A stretch of DNA of 64,000 nt from positions 1-64,000 of the forward strand of contig CAYNGJ010000019.1 in assembly GCA_964396895.1 (NCBI GenBank), given 5' to 3'. The position numbers and the translations under genes were made by a program. The notes below the pieces were generated by a model. The model was not told the DNA's origin and searched no databases. It saw only the letters and a program-made list of their open reading frames with translations. Below are positions 42,568 to 51,619 of the stretch, one piece after another. How positions within the stretch are numbered: the stretch's first letter is position 1; the number at the start of each line of letters is the position of its first letter. Source of the DNA: UBA2334 sp964396895 (lineage in GTDB: Bacteria > Pseudomonadota > Gammaproteobacteria > Burkholderiales > Burkholderiaceae_C).

Positions 42568-43710
42568 ATGCCTGGTTTGCTGCCCAACGTCGATCCCGAC
42601 GGTCTGCTGGAATTTTCGGTGGTCTACACCGACCGCGCCCTCAACCACATGTCGGCCCGCTTTCGCGGCGTGATGACCGACATTTCCGCCATCCTGAAAG
42701 AGGTTTACCACGCCCAGGCCGCCGTGCTGGTACCGGGCAGCGGCACCTTTGGCATGGAGTCGGTGGCACGCCAGTTTGCCACGGGCAAAAAAGTGCTGGT
42801 CATTCGCAACGGCTGGTTCAGTTACCGCTGGACGCAGATTTTTGACATGGGCAGCATCCCGTCCGAGTCCATTGTGCTGAAAGCCCGCCAGGTGGACGGC
42901 TCGCACCAGGCGCCCTGGGTGCCTTGCCCCGCTGAAGAGGTGGCCGCCACCATCCGCGCCGAAAAACCCTCCGTGGTGTTTGCCCCGCACGTCGAGACCG
43001 CCGCCGGCATGATCCTGCCCGATGACTACCTGCGCACCGTGGCCGAGGCCGTGCACGAGGTGGGCGGGCTGTTTGTGCTGGACTGCATTGCCTCAGGGGC
43101 CATGTGGGTCAACATGGTCGACACGGGTGTGGACGTGCTGGTGTCGGCACCGCAAAAGGGCTGGAGCGGTTCGCCCGCTTGCGCCATGGTCATGCTCAGC
43201 GAGCGCGCCCGCGCCGCCATTGACGGCACCACCAGCACCAGCTTTGCCTGCGACCTGAAAAAGTGGCTGCAAATCATGGAGGCTTTTGAAAACGGTGGCC
43301 ACGCCTACCACACCACCATGCCCACCGACGCGCTGGCCCGCTTGCGCGAGGTGATGCAGGAAACGCGCGATTACGGTTTTGAGAAGGTGCGCCAGGAGCA
43401 AATTGCTCTGGGCGAGCGGGTGCGTGCGCTGTTCGAGAGCCGGGGCATCCACAGCGTGGCGGCCGACGGCTTCAAGGCCCCAGGCGTGGTGGTGAGCTAC
43501 ACCAACGATGCCGACATCCAGAACAGCAAAAAATTTCTGGCGTTGGGCCTGCAAACCGCCGCTGGTGTGCCCTTGCAGTGTGGCGAGGGGGCGGATTTCA
43601 CCACCTTCCGCGTGGGCCTGTTTGGCCTGGAAAAACTGCACCACGTCGAGCGCAGCGTGGCCCACCTGGCCACGGCACTCGACCAGATGGGCATCACCGG
43701 CCACCGTTGA
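42568..43710 (+). CDS. Class V aminotransferase, alanine-glyoxylate type
   Basis: A 380-residue PLP enzyme. The early motif PGSGTFGMES binds phosphate, the PLP aspartate is in LDCIASG near residue 182, and the Schiff-base lysine is K197 in SAPQKGWSG. The family transfers the amino group of alanine or serine to glyoxylate or pyruvate. GGAG precedes ATG 42568. It converges with lrgB, 18 bases apart, and glcD lies at the far end of that operon, so a role in turning glyoxylate into glycine is likely but inferred. Confidence 0.87.
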   Translation: MPGLLPNVDPDGLLEFSVVYTDRALNHMSARFRGVMTDISAILKEVYHAQAAVLVPGSGTFGMESVARQFATGKKVLVIRNGWFSYRWTQIFDMGSIPSESIVLKARQVDGSHQAPWVPCPAEEVAATIRAEKPSVVFAPHVETAAGMILPDDYLRTVAEAVHEVGGLFVLDCIASGAMWVNMVDTGVDVLVSAPQKGWSGSPACAMVMLSERARAAIDGTTSTSFACDLKKWLQIMEAFENGGHAYHTTMPTDALARLREVMQETRDYGFEKVRQEQIALGERVRALFESRGIHSVAADGFKAPGVVVSYTNDADIQNSKKFLALGLQTAAGVPLQCGEGADFTTFRVGLFGLEKLHHVERSVAHLATALDQMGITGHR

Positions 43711-43728
43711 GGTGGGGCGCAGGGGGCC

Positions 43729-44454
43729 TCAGCCCCAGCGCAGCATCAGCGGCATCAAGACGCTGGCCAGCACCGCCTGCATCCCCAGCGCCAAGCCGGC
43801 GTAAGCGCCCGCATCGGCGTTCACCTGCAGGGCGCGAGCGGCCCCAATGCCGTGGCTGGCCGTGCCCAGGGCGAAGCCCCGTGCCTGCCAGTCGGCGGGT
43901 GAGTCGCCCACGCCCAGCAGCCGAAACAAGGGCCTGGCGCTGAGGGCACCCACCAGGCCGGTCACCACCGCCACCACCGCTGCCAGTGCGGGAATGCCGC
44001 CCAGGCTTTCCGCGATGCCCATGGCCACGGGCGCTGTCACCGACTTGGGCGCCAGTGAGCGCAACACATCGCCCGGCAGGTCCAGCGCCCAGCCCAGGGC
44101 CACCGCCGAACCGGCGGCGGCGGCGCCACCGGCCAGCGAGGCCGCGAGCAAGGGGCGCCAGCGCTGGGCCAGCTCGGCGCGGCGCTGCCACAGCGGCCAA
44201 CCCAGGGCCACCACCGCAGGCCCCAGCAGCACATGGATGAACTGCGCCCCCGAGAAGTAGGTGGGATAGGCCGTGCCCGTGGCCATCAGCAGCCCCGCCA
44301 GCGCCACCACCGACCACAGCACGGGGTTGGCCCAGGGGGCCTGGTCCCACCGGGTGTACAGGCCATGCGCCACCACGTACACACTCAGCGTGGCGGTGAG
44401 ACCAAACAGGGGCGTGGCCGACAGGTAGGTCCACAGCTCAACAAAGGTGTTCAT
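43729..44454 (-). CDS. lrgB: LrgB family membrane protein
   Basis: A 241-residue membrane protein with about seven hydrophobic segments. Conserved LrgB motifs are LAPKSVTAPVAMGIAESLGG and FALGTASHGIGAARAL. In some bacteria LrgAB influences autolysis or transports pyruvate; in plants the LrgA-LrgB fusion PLGG1 transports glycolate and glycerate. It overlaps lrgA by four bases (ATGA) and sits downstream of glcD, so an uptake role for glycolate or a similar acid is proposed. Confidence 0.88.
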   Translation of the reverse strand: MNTFVELWTYLSATPLFGLTATLSVYVVAHGLYTRWDQAPWANPVLWSVVALAGLLMATGTAYPTYFSGAQFIHVLLGPAVVALGWPLWQRRAELAQRWRPLLAASLAGGAAAAGSAVALGWALDLPGDVLRSLAPKSVTAPVAMGIAESLGGIPALAAVVAVVTGLVGALSARPLFRLLGVGDSPADWQARGFALGTASHGIGAARALQVNADAGAYAGLALGMQAVLASVLMPLMLRWG

Positions 44455-44810
44455 GGGTCGGATGTGGGGTGCGGTTGGCGCAGCAGGCGGCGCAGCACCA
44501 GGGCGGTCACGGCCAACCCCACCCAGGTGGACACCACCACCACGAGCAGCAGGCGCAGGCCATGGGCTTGCAGCAGGCCGAGGTGGGTCATGACGCCCAC
44601 CCCCACCGGGACGAAGAGCAGCGAGAGGTGTTGCAACAGTGCAGAGGCCGCCGCCTCCAGTGGCGCACGCAGCGGTGGCCAGCTCAGCAGGGCCGCCAGC
44701 AGCACCATGCCCACCACCGGGCCTGGCACCGGCAGGTGCCAACTGCGCGCCAGCAGTTCACCCACGGCTTGCAGCATCAGCAGCCCGGCCAGGCCTTGGA
44801 GGGGCTGCAT
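44451..44810 (-). CDS. lrgA: LrgA/CidA family membrane protein
   Basis: A 119-residue protein with four transmembrane segments. The conserved features are LPVPGPVVGMVLL in the second segment and LLFVPVGVGVM in the third. LrgA and LrgB act together. It starts 19 bases after the glcD stop and overlaps lrgB, making a glcD-lrgA-lrgB operon. ATG 44810 is chosen; an upstream extension would overlap glcD and lacks membrane character. Confidence 0.88.
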   Translation of the reverse strand: MQPLQGLAGLLMLQAVGELLARSWHLPVPGPVVGMVLLAALLSWPPLRAPLEAAASALLQHLSLLFVPVGVGVMTHLGLLQAHGLRLLLVVVVSTWVGLAVTALVLRRLLRQPHPTSDP

Positions 44811-44829
44811 GGCGCGCGTCACCCGGCGG

Positions 44830-46395
44830 TCAGAACCGCTCCAGCTCCGGGTGCTTGATGACCCCGGCGCGCACCAGCATTTTTCCGTACTCTGCGCAGC
44901 GGTGTTTGGTGGGAATGACCTTGCCGGGGTTGAGCAGCTCGGCGGGGTCAAAGGCCCGCTTGACACCAAACATCTGTTCGTTTTCCTCGGCGGAAAACTG
45001 CACGCACATGCTGTTGAGCTTTTCCACGCCCACGCCGTGCTCGCCCGTCACGGTGCCGCCCATGGCCACGCTGGTTTCCAGGATGTCGGCACCGAACAGC
45101 TCGCAGCGGCGCAGTTGGTCGGGGTCGTTGGCATCAAACAAAATCAGCGGGTGCAAGTTGCCGTCGCCCGCGTGGAACACGTTGCAGCAGCGCAGCTGGT
45201 ACTTCTTTTCCATCTCGGCAATGGCCAGCAGGATGTCGGCCAGGCGCTTGCGCGGAATGGTGGAATCCATGCACATGTAGTCGGGGCTGATGCGCCCGCT
45301 GGCCGGGAAGGCGTTTTTGCGCCCGCTCCAAAAGCGCAACCGCTCGGCCTCGTTCTGGCTCACGGCAATGGCCGTGGCCCCGCAGCCGCGCAGCACGTCG
45401 CTCATGCGGCCAATTTCTTCTTCCACTTCTTCAGGCGTGCCGTCGCTCTCGCACAGCAAAATGGCGGCGGCGTTGAGGTCGTAGCCCGCGTGCACAAAGT
45501 CTTCCACGGCGGCGGTCATGGGCTTGTCCATCATCTCCAGCCCGGCGGGAATGATGCCGGCGGCAATCACGGCGGCGACGGCGTCACCCGCTTTGCGCAC
45601 GTCGTCAAAGCTGGCCATGATGCAACGGGCCAACTGGGGCTTGGGCACCAGCTTGACCGTGACTTCCATGACCACGGCCAGCATGCCTTCGCTGCCGATG
45701 AGCACGCTCAGCAAGTCCATGCCCGGCACGTCCAGCGCGTCGGAGCCGAACTCGACCGGCTCGCCCGCCATGGTGAAACCCTTGACCTTCAGGATGTTGT
45801 GCACCGTGAGGCCGTACTTCAGGCAGTGCACACCGCCCGAGTTTTCGGCCACGTTGCCGCCGATGGTGCAGGCGATCTGGCTGCTGGGGTCGGGGGCGTA
45901 GTACAGGTTGAACGGTGCGGCGGCCTCGCTGATGGCCAGGTTGCGCACACCGGCCTGCACCACGGCTGTGCGGCTCAGGGGGTTCACCTTCAGAATGCGG
46001 TTGAACTTGGCCAGGCTCATGGTCACGCCCAGTTCGTGGGGCATGGCCCCGCCCGACAGGCCGGTGCCCGCGCCGCGGGCCACCACGGGCACCTTCAGGG
46101 CGTGGCAGGTGGCCAGCACGGCGGCCACCTGGGCTTCGGTCTCGGGCAGCGCCACCACCAGGGGGCGCTGGCGGTAGGCGGTGAGACCGTCGCACTCGTA
46201 GGGCACGGTGTCTTCCAGCTGGTACAGCAGTGCGTGTGAAGGCAAATGTGCCTCCAGCGCTTTCACCACCTGGGATTGCAGCTCTGTTTTTTGTGCTTTT
46301 GAAGCGGCGCTGGTGGGGGTGTTGGCGATCATGGCTGGGGCACCGCCAGGGGCGGCCACGGGTGGGTTGAACACAGGCTGGCCAGTGTAGGACAA
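44830..46395 (-). CDS. glcD: FAD-linked oxidase, glycolate oxidase subunit GlcD type
   Basis: A 521-residue flavoenzyme with an N-terminal FAD-binding (PCMH) domain (about 60-240: ARGAGTGLSGGA, then IACTIGGNVAENSGG) and a C-terminal domain ending FHAGDGNLHP and GTVTGEHGVG. This is the GlcD / D-lactate dehydrogenase type, oxidising glycolate to glyoxylate or lactate to pyruvate. Usual partners glcE and glcF are missing; lrgA and lrgB follow instead. ATG 46395 gives an N-terminus longer than usual; ATG at 46332 is an alternative. It is divergent from katG. Confidence 0.9.
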   Translation of the reverse strand: MSYTGQPVFNPPVAAPGGAPAMIANTPTSAASKAQKTELQSQVVKALEAHLPSHALLYQLEDTVPYECDGLTAYRQRPLVVALPETEAQVAAVLATCHALKVPVVARGAGTGLSGGAMPHELGVTMSLAKFNRILKVNPLSRTAVVQAGVRNLAISEAAAPFNLYYAPDPSSQIACTIGGNVAENSGGVHCLKYGLTVHNILKVKGFTMAGEPVEFGSDALDVPGMDLLSVLIGSEGMLAVVMEVTVKLVPKPQLARCIMASFDDVRKAGDAVAAVIAAGIIPAGLEMMDKPMTAAVEDFVHAGYDLNAAAILLCESDGTPEEVEEEIGRMSDVLRGCGATAIAVSQNEAERLRFWSGRKNAFPASGRISPDYMCMDSTIPRKRLADILLAIAEMEKKYQLRCCNVFHAGDGNLHPLILFDANDPDQLRRCELFGADILETSVAMGGTVTGEHGVGVEKLNSMCVQFSAEENEQMFGVKRAFDPAELLNPGKVIPTKHRCAEYGKMLVRAGVIKHPELERF

Positions 46396-46459
46396 GGCCT
46401 GCGGCGCCGGTTGAAGAAAACTTCAGGGGTTTGTGAAAACGCCCGCATCCCATCGGTTT

Positions 46460-46485
46460 ATAGATATTGGCTATTCGAGCCATGC
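46460..46485 (+). promoter_or_regulatory. Candidate OxyR-binding site upstream of katG
   Basis: ATAG (46460-46463), seven bases, then CTAT (46471-46474) match one OxyR unit of the ATAG-N7-CTAT type. A further seven bases on comes ATGC (46482-46485), a weak second ATAG. The site ends 11 bases before the -35 hexamer of the katG promoter, where OxyR normally contacts RNA polymerase. Confidence 0.55.
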
Positions 46486-46496
46486 ATTCCATTGCC

Positions 46497-46525
46497 TTGT
46501 GCGATTGGATTCGACGGCCTACAGT
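46497..46525 (+). promoter_or_regulatory. Candidate katG promoter
   Basis: The -35 hexamer TTGTGC (46497-46502) and the -10 hexamer TACAGT (46520-46525) are separated by 17 bases. The start codon of katG is 28 bases past the -10. The hexamers are imperfect, as expected for a promoter needing an activator such as OxyR. Confidence 0.5.
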
Positions 46526-46553
46526 TTGGACACCCTTTTCACCGGAGACCACC

Positions 46554-48770
46554 ATGAGCAACCCATCTGCCGCTGCCCAATGCCCCTTCCACGCCAGTGC
46601 CGGTGCCCGCACCACGCACGGCGCGCAGTCCAACGCCAACTGGTGGCCCAACCAGTTGAACCTGGCCATCCTGCACCAGCACAGCCCCGCCTCCAACCCC
46701 ATGGACGCGGACTTTGACTACGCCCACGCCTTTGGGCAATTGGACTACGCGGCGCTCAAGACCGACCTGGTCGCCCTGATGACCGACAGCCAAGACTGGT
46801 GGCCCGCCGACTGGGGCCACTACGGCGGCCTGTTCATCCGCATGGCCTGGCACTCGGCAGGCACCTACCGCACGGCCGACGGTCGGGGTGGTGCCAGCAC
46901 CGGCAACCAGCGCTTTGCCCCCATCAACAGTTGGCCCGACAACGGCAACCTGGACAAGGCGCGCCGCCTGCTGTGGCCCATCAAGCAAAAGTACGGCAAC
47001 GCCATTTCCTGGGCCGACCTGTTCATTCTGGCGGGCAACGTCGCCATGGAGTCCATGGGCTTCAAAACCTTTGGCTTTGGCGGTGGCCGTGCCGACATCT
47101 GGGCCCCCGAAGAAGACATTTACTGGGGGGCTGAAAAAGAGTGGCTGGCCTCCAGCGACAAGCCCAACAGCCGCTACAGCGGCGAGCGCGCGCTGGAAAA
47201 CCCGTTGGCCGCCGTGCAAATGGGCCTGATCTACGTCAATCCCGAAGGCCCGGACGGCAACCCCGACCCCGTGGCCAGCGGCCGCGACGTGCGCGAAACC
47301 TTTGCCCGCATGGCCATGAACGATTACGAGACCGTGGCCCTGGTGGCCGGTGGCCACACTTTTGGCAAGGCCCACGGCGCGGGCGACCCCGCCAAAGTGG
47401 GCCCCGAGCCCGAGGCCGCGCCCATGGAGGCCATGGGCTTTGGCTGGATCAACACGCACGGCAGCGGCAAGGGTAGCGACACCACCACCAGTGGCATTGA
47501 AGGCGCGTGGAAGCCCAACCCCACCACCTGGGACATGGGCTACTTCAAGGTGCTGTTCGGCTACGAGTGGGAACTGGTGAAAAGCCCCGCCGGCGCCCAC
47601 CAGTGGCGCGCCAAGGACGTGGCCGATGAAGACATGGTGGTGGATGCGCACGACCCCACCCAAAAACACGCGCCCATGATGACCACGGCCGACCTGTCGC
47701 TGCGCTTTGACCCGGCGTACGAAAAAATCTCGCGGCACTTTGCTGCCCACCCCGATGAATTTGCCGACGCCTACGCCCGTGCCTGGTTCAAGCTGACCCA
47801 CCGCGACATGGGTCCCAAGTCCCTCTACCTGGGCCCCGAAGTGCCCGCCGAAGACTTGATCTGGCAAGACCCCCTGCCCAGCGTGGACCACCCGCTGGTC
47901 GACGCGCAAGACGTGGCCGACCTGCAAACCCGCATCGCTGCCACCGGCCTGAGCGTGGGCGAGTTGGTGTCCACCGCCTGGGCCTCGGCATCCACCTTCC
48001 GGGGCTCTGACAAGCGCGGCGGCGCCAACGGTGCCCGCATTCGCCTGGCTCCCCAGAAAGACTGGGACGTGAACCAGCCAGAAAAGCTGGCCAAGGTGCT
48101 GGCCGCATTGGAGACCATACAGGTCACCTTCAATGCCGCACAGACCGACGGCAAGCGGGTGTCGCTGGCCGACCTGATCGTGCTGGCCGGTGGTGTGGGG
48201 GTGGCGCAGGCGGCCCAGGCCGCAGGCCACCGCGTGGGCGTGCCCTTCGCCCCCGGCCGCACCGACGCCACGCAGGCGCAGACCGATGCCGAGTCGTTCG
48301 ACGTGCTCGAACCCCTGGCCGACGGCTTCCGCAATTACCGCCAGAGCGCATTCAGCGTGGCACCTGAGAACATGCTGCTTGACAAGGCGCAGTTGCTGGG
48401 CCTGAGCGCGCCCGACATGGCGGTGCTGGTGGCGGGCCTGCGCGTGCTGGGGGCCAATCACGGCGGTTTGGCCCACGGCGTGTTCACCCAGCGCCCCGGC
48501 CAGTTGACCCCGGACTTTTTCACCAACCTGGTGGACATGTCCACCGCCTGGAAGCCCACCGGCGACAACGCCTACGAAGGTCGGGACCGTCAGACAGGCG
48601 AACTGAAGTGGACGGCCACGCGCGTGGACTTGGTTTTTGGCTCCAACTCGCAACTGCGCGCCCTGGCCGAGGCGTATGCCCAGCGCGACAACGGCACCAA
48701 GTTTGTGCGTGACTTTGTGAAGGCCTGGACCAAGGTGATGAACCTGGACCGCTTCGACCTGCCCCGCTGA
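46554..48770 (+). CDS. katG: Catalase-peroxidase KatG
   Basis: A 738-residue bifunctional heme enzyme removing hydrogen peroxide. Distal residues R96, W99 and H100 are in RMAWH, the proximal histidine H268 is in VAGGHTFGK, and the Met-Tyr-Trp adduct can form from M253, Y227 (MGLIYVNPEGP) and W99. A second, inactive C-terminal peroxidase domain follows. The start at 46554 has CGGAGA upstream. It is preceded by an OxyR-like site and divergent from glcD, whose flavin reaction can release peroxide. Confidence 0.98.
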   Translation: MSNPSAAAQCPFHASAGARTTHGAQSNANWWPNQLNLAILHQHSPASNPMDADFDYAHAFGQLDYAALKTDLVALMTDSQDWWPADWGHYGGLFIRMAWHSAGTYRTADGRGGASTGNQRFAPINSWPDNGNLDKARRLLWPIKQKYGNAISWADLFILAGNVAMESMGFKTFGFGGGRADIWAPEEDIYWGAEKEWLASSDKPNSRYSGERALENPLAAVQMGLIYVNPEGPDGNPDPVASGRDVRETFARMAMNDYETVALVAGGHTFGKAHGAGDPAKVGPEPEAAPMEAMGFGWINTHGSGKGSDTTTSGIEGAWKPNPTTWDMGYFKVLFGYEWELVKSPAGAHQWRAKDVADEDMVVDAHDPTQKHAPMMTTADLSLRFDPAYEKISRHFAAHPDEFADAYARAWFKLTHRDMGPKSLYLGPEVPAEDLIWQDPLPSVDHPLVDAQDVADLQTRIAATGLSVGELVSTAWASASTFRGSDKRGGANGARIRLAPQKDWDVNQPEKLAKVLAALETIQVTFNAAQTDGKRVSLADLIVLAGGVGVAQAAQAAGHRVGVPFAPGRTDATQAQTDAESFDVLEPLADGFRNYRQSAFSVAPENMLLDKAQLLGLSAPDMAVLVAGLRVLGANHGGLAHGVFTQRPGQLTPDFFTNLVDMSTAWKPTGDNAYEGRDRQTGELKWTATRVDLVFGSNSQLRALAEAYAQRDNGTKFVRDFVKAWTKVMNLDRFDLPR

Positions 48771-48773
48771 GCG

Positions 48774-48793
48774 CCAGGGGCGGGTGCCCCTGG
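48774..48793. terminator. Hairpin between convergent katG and LysR genes
   Basis: A perfect 8-base-pair stem, CCAGGGGC and GCCCCTGG, with a four-base loop, begins four bases after the katG stop. The convergent LysR gene stops at 48804. No T run follows on either strand. Confidence 0.55.
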
Positions 48794-48803
48794 TCGCCGC
48801 TGC

Positions 48804-49673
48804 TCAGCCCGTGGTTTGCTGCAGCCAGTCGGCAAAGGCAGCGCACTCCCAGCGGTCCATGGTGCCGGTGCGCCAGCACAGGTAGTGGGCATGGGGGCTG
48901 GGCACGGCGCGGTCGAACAGGCGCACCAGCGTGCCCTGCTCCAGCCAGGGGGCGCCCAGCTTCAGGCGCACCAGGGCCACGCCCATGCCGGCCGCTGCGC
49001 CGTCGCACATCAGGCCGATGTCGTTGAAGGTGGATCCCTCGGTGGGCTCGGGCCAGTCCAGCTCATGGGCGGCAAACCAGGTGCGCCAAGGCTCCAGCGG
49101 GCTGCGCAGCAGGGGAATGTTCTCCAGGCTGGCGGCGCTGTCGAACGGGCCGTTTTCCAGCACAAAGGTGGGTGAGGCCAGCGGCGTCACCTCGTCTTTC
49201 AGCAGGCAGACATGCTCCACATCGGCGTAGCGCCCGGTGCCAAATCGGATGGTGAGGTCGGCATCCTCGGCCACCACGTCCAGCAGGGGAATGCTCACCT
49301 GCAGCGTCAGGTCAATCTCGGGGTAGGCCTCGGTGAACTGGCGCAGCCGGGGCATGAGGATGGAGCGCGAAAACGTGGGCGTGACCGCCACCTTCAGCTT
49401 GCGCCGACCGGGCGCCGCGCCCTTGCTGGGGAAGCGCCCCAGGATGCTCAGGCCTTCGCGCACATGGGCCAGGTACTCGCTGCCTTCGCTGGTCAGCGAA
49501 AAATCGGCCCGCCCAAACAGTTTGGTGCCAATGATGAGCTCCAGCTGCTTGACCCGGTGGCTGACCGCGCTGGGGGTGACGCACAGCTCTTCGGCGGCCT
49601 GCGTCACGCTGCGCAGGCGGGCCAGTGCCTCGAAGGTCAGCAGGCACTGAATGGGCGGTATGCGGACGGTCAT
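48804..49673 (-). CDS. LysR family regulator, GcvA-like
   Basis: A 289-residue regulator. The helix-turn-helix is near residues 15-40 (LRSVTQAAEELCVTPSAVSH), with the GcvA-like opening RIPPIQCLLTFEALARL. The effector domain covers about 90-285. It converges with katG and is separated from purU by a repeat, so it does not share an obvious target; one-carbon metabolism is possible because GcvA-type regulators control glycine cleavage and purU lies upstream. That link is speculative. Confidence 0.88.
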   Translation of the reverse strand: MTVRIPPIQCLLTFEALARLRSVTQAAEELCVTPSAVSHRVKQLELIIGTKLFGRADFSLTSEGSEYLAHVREGLSILGRFPSKGAAPGRRKLKVAVTPTFSRSILMPRLRQFTEAYPEIDLTLQVSIPLLDVVAEDADLTIRFGTGRYADVEHVCLLKDEVTPLASPTFVLENGPFDSAASLENIPLLRSPLEPWRTWFAAHELDWPEPTEGSTFNDIGLMCDGAAAGMGVALVRLKLGAPWLEQGTLVRLFDRAVPSPHAHYLCWRTGTMDRWECAAFADWLQQTTG

Positions 49674-49717
49674 GGGCGCTGGCTCTCGGGGTGGGTCGTG
49701 GGTGCTTGTGCTTATTC

Positions 49718-49772
49718 AATAGCAAACTACTGAATATTGACAAGCGCTGGAGCCTGTATTTATTTAAAAATG
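49718..49772 (+). repeat. Dispersed A+T-rich repeat, copy H
   Basis: The core is 49720-49749 (TAGCAAAC to AAGCGCTG), the tail 49750-49772. It lies between the LysR gene start and the purU end; the purU stop (complement of 49760-49762) lies inside the tail. Confidence 0.85.
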
Positions 49773-50620
49773 ACCGTTTTGTGGCCATTCAGCAGCACGC
49801 GGTGCTCGCTGTGCCACTTCACGGCGCGGGCCAGCACCTGGCTTTCGGTGTCGCGGCCCAAGGCGGTGAGGTCTTCCACGGTCATGCTGTGGTCCACGCG
49901 GGCCACATCCTGTTCAATGATGGGGCCTTCATCCAAGTCGGCCGTGACGTAATGGGCGGTGGCGCCTATGAGTTTCACACCCCGGTCGTGGGCCTGGTAG
50001 TAGGGTTTGGCCCCCTTGAAGCTGGGCAAAAAACTGTGGTGGATGTTGATGGCTCGGCCCGCCAGCTTCTGGCACAGGTCGTTGCTGAGAATTTGCATGT
50101 AACGCGCCAGCACCACCAGTTCAGCCCCTTCGCACTCAATGATGTCCAGCTGCCGCGCCTCGACCTGGGCTTTGGTGGCCGCCGTGACCGGGATGTGGTG
50201 GAACGGGATGTTGTAGCTGGCCGCCAGCTGGTAGTAGTCGCGGTGGTTGCTGATGATGGCGCGGATGTCCAGCGGCAGCACGCCGCTTTTCCAGCGAAAC
50301 AGCAGGTCGTTCAGGCAGTGGCCTTGCTGGCTGACCAGCAGCACGGTGCGCATGGGCTGGGCGGTGGCGTGCAGTTGCCATTGCAGCTGCAGGCCTTCGG
50401 CCAGCGTGGCCAGATCGGCCTTGAGCTGCTCATGGCTGTGGCCGCTGCACGCGAACTGCACCCGCATGAAAAACAGGCCGGTGTCGTGGTCGTTGAACTG
50501 GGCGGCTTCTTCGATGTTGCCCGCGCGTTCCAGCAGGAAACCAGACACGGCGTGCACCAACCCCAGGCGGTCGGGGCAGGACAGGGTCAATACGTAAGTG
50601 GGAGCGGTGTTCTGTGGCAT
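49760..50620 (-). CDS. purU: Formyltetrahydrofolate deformylase PurU
   Basis: A 286-residue enzyme that hydrolyses 10-formyltetrahydrofolate to formate and tetrahydrofolate, balancing one-carbon units. An N-terminal ACT domain (about 8-85, YVLTLSCPDRLGLVHAVSGF) is followed by the formyl-transferase fold with the catalytic Asn-His-Asp set: NIHHSFLPSFKGAKPY and ATAHYVTADLDEGPII. The C-terminus ends HKTVIFK, typical for PurU. ATG 50620 is used. Confidence 0.97.
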   Translation of the reverse strand: MPQNTAPTYVLTLSCPDRLGLVHAVSGFLLERAGNIEEAAQFNDHDTGLFFMRVQFACSGHSHEQLKADLATLAEGLQLQWQLHATAQPMRTVLLVSQQGHCLNDLLFRWKSGVLPLDIRAIISNHRDYYQLAASYNIPFHHIPVTAATKAQVEARQLDIIECEGAELVVLARYMQILSNDLCQKLAGRAINIHHSFLPSFKGAKPYYQAHDRGVKLIGATAHYVTADLDEGPIIEQDVARVDHSMTVEDLTALGRDTESQVLARAVKWHSEHRVLLNGHKTVIFK

Positions 50621-50657
50621 GGGCGAATTGTCGCAGGGCCGCCGTGCCCGGTGTCGC

Positions 50658-51572
50658 TCAGGGGGCCGACGGCGGCGCGGTGTCTGGGGTGTCGCTGCGG
50701 GCGGGCCACTGGCCGGCCAGTTCGCGGCAGAAGTCGCGGGGGGGCACAGGACTGGTGGGCCACACGGCGTCAAAGGCGGGAGCGTCGTCAGGGCGCGGCC
50801 CGCTGGCATCCAGCCGAACGGACCGGGTGCGCAGGTGCTCGGGCAGGTGCAGGGGCACGCCCGTGACCCGGTGCGCGTGTTGGCTGCCCGTGAGCAGCAG
50901 CGCGGTTTTGCCCGGAACGGCGGCAGCGGTCAGGGTGGCGGCCAGTTGCACGTCGCGCGCAATCTGCACCCTGGCCATGGGGGCAATTTGGCCTTGGGGC
51001 AGCAGTTGGCAGTGGCCCTCGTCCACCGCATGGTGCTGCTGTGCCAGCACGTCGGGCGGCACGCGCAGGTCCCAGGCGGGCTGGCGCATGGTGGCCACGT
51101 TGTCCTGGCGCGGCAGGTTGCCCCCGATCACGGGCACGCCCGCCCGCACGGCGGCCATCACGGTGGGGCCGTAGGCGGCCCAGGGCCAGGCGGTGTCGCG
51201 CCAGCCCAGGGCGTGGCGCACCTGGCCTTCGGACGCGGTGGGGGGCAGTGCGCGGGTGTCGTGGTCGGCATCCGCCATTTCCAGCACCAGGGCGGCCAGT
51301 TCGTTCCAGTGGGTGAGCTCGTTCACCACGGCCAGCTGCAGTTGCTGGTGTTCGGGTGCGTCATGCTGCTCGCCCAGCAGCAGCAGGTCCACTCGGCCCA
51401 GGCGGTGCAGCAGCACGGGTACGCCGTCTGAACCCTGTCCAGGGGTGGCGCAGCCCGCGGCCCCCACCACCGCCAGCAGCATGGCCAGTGCCCAGGCTGC
51501 CCGGCGGCGGTGGCGTGTCCACCCGGCGGTGCGGGCGGCGGGTGCGGTCGGGCAGGCGGCGGTGCTGGGCAT
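50658..51572 (-). CDS. ChaN family lipoprotein
   Basis: A 304-residue lipoprotein: a long basic N-terminus, then a signal ending AAGC near residue 41. The ChaN/haem-binding-uptake-like domain has LLLGEQHDAPEHQQLQLAV and VIGGNLPRQ. Campylobacter ChaN binds two cofacial haems and helps iron uptake; in other bacteria the role is unclear. ATG 51572 is preferred over the GTG at 51578. It lies in the same direction as bioB and purU but is probably separately expressed. Confidence 0.85.
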   Translation of the reverse strand: MPSTAACPTAPAARTAGWTRHRRRAAWALAMLLAVVGAAGCATPGQGSDGVPVLLHRLGRVDLLLLGEQHDAPEHQQLQLAVVNELTHWNELAALVLEMADADHDTRALPPTASEGQVRHALGWRDTAWPWAAYGPTVMAAVRAGVPVIGGNLPRQDNVATMRQPAWDLRVPPDVLAQQHHAVDEGHCQLLPQGQIAPMARVQIARDVQLAATLTAAAVPGKTALLLTGSQHAHRVTGVPLHLPEHLRTRSVRLDASGPRPDDAPAFDAVWPTSPVPPRDFCRELAGQWPARSDTPDTAPPSAP

Positions 51573-51619
51573 GACCACAGTGTGCCTCGGGTCAGCGTGG
51601 TGTGGGGCGAGGTGGGGGA

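Noticed and set aside
46412..46425. Short inverted repeat TGAAG-AAAA-CTTCA between glcD and katG as a regulator site
   Set aside because: Five-base arms in a 158-base gap could arise by chance and no second copy was found.
46539..48653. A 704-codon open frame on the minus strand opposite katG
   Set aside because: It is an antisense shadow caused by high G+C at codon position three; its protein is Gly/His/Val-rich with no domain, while katG on the other strand is certain.
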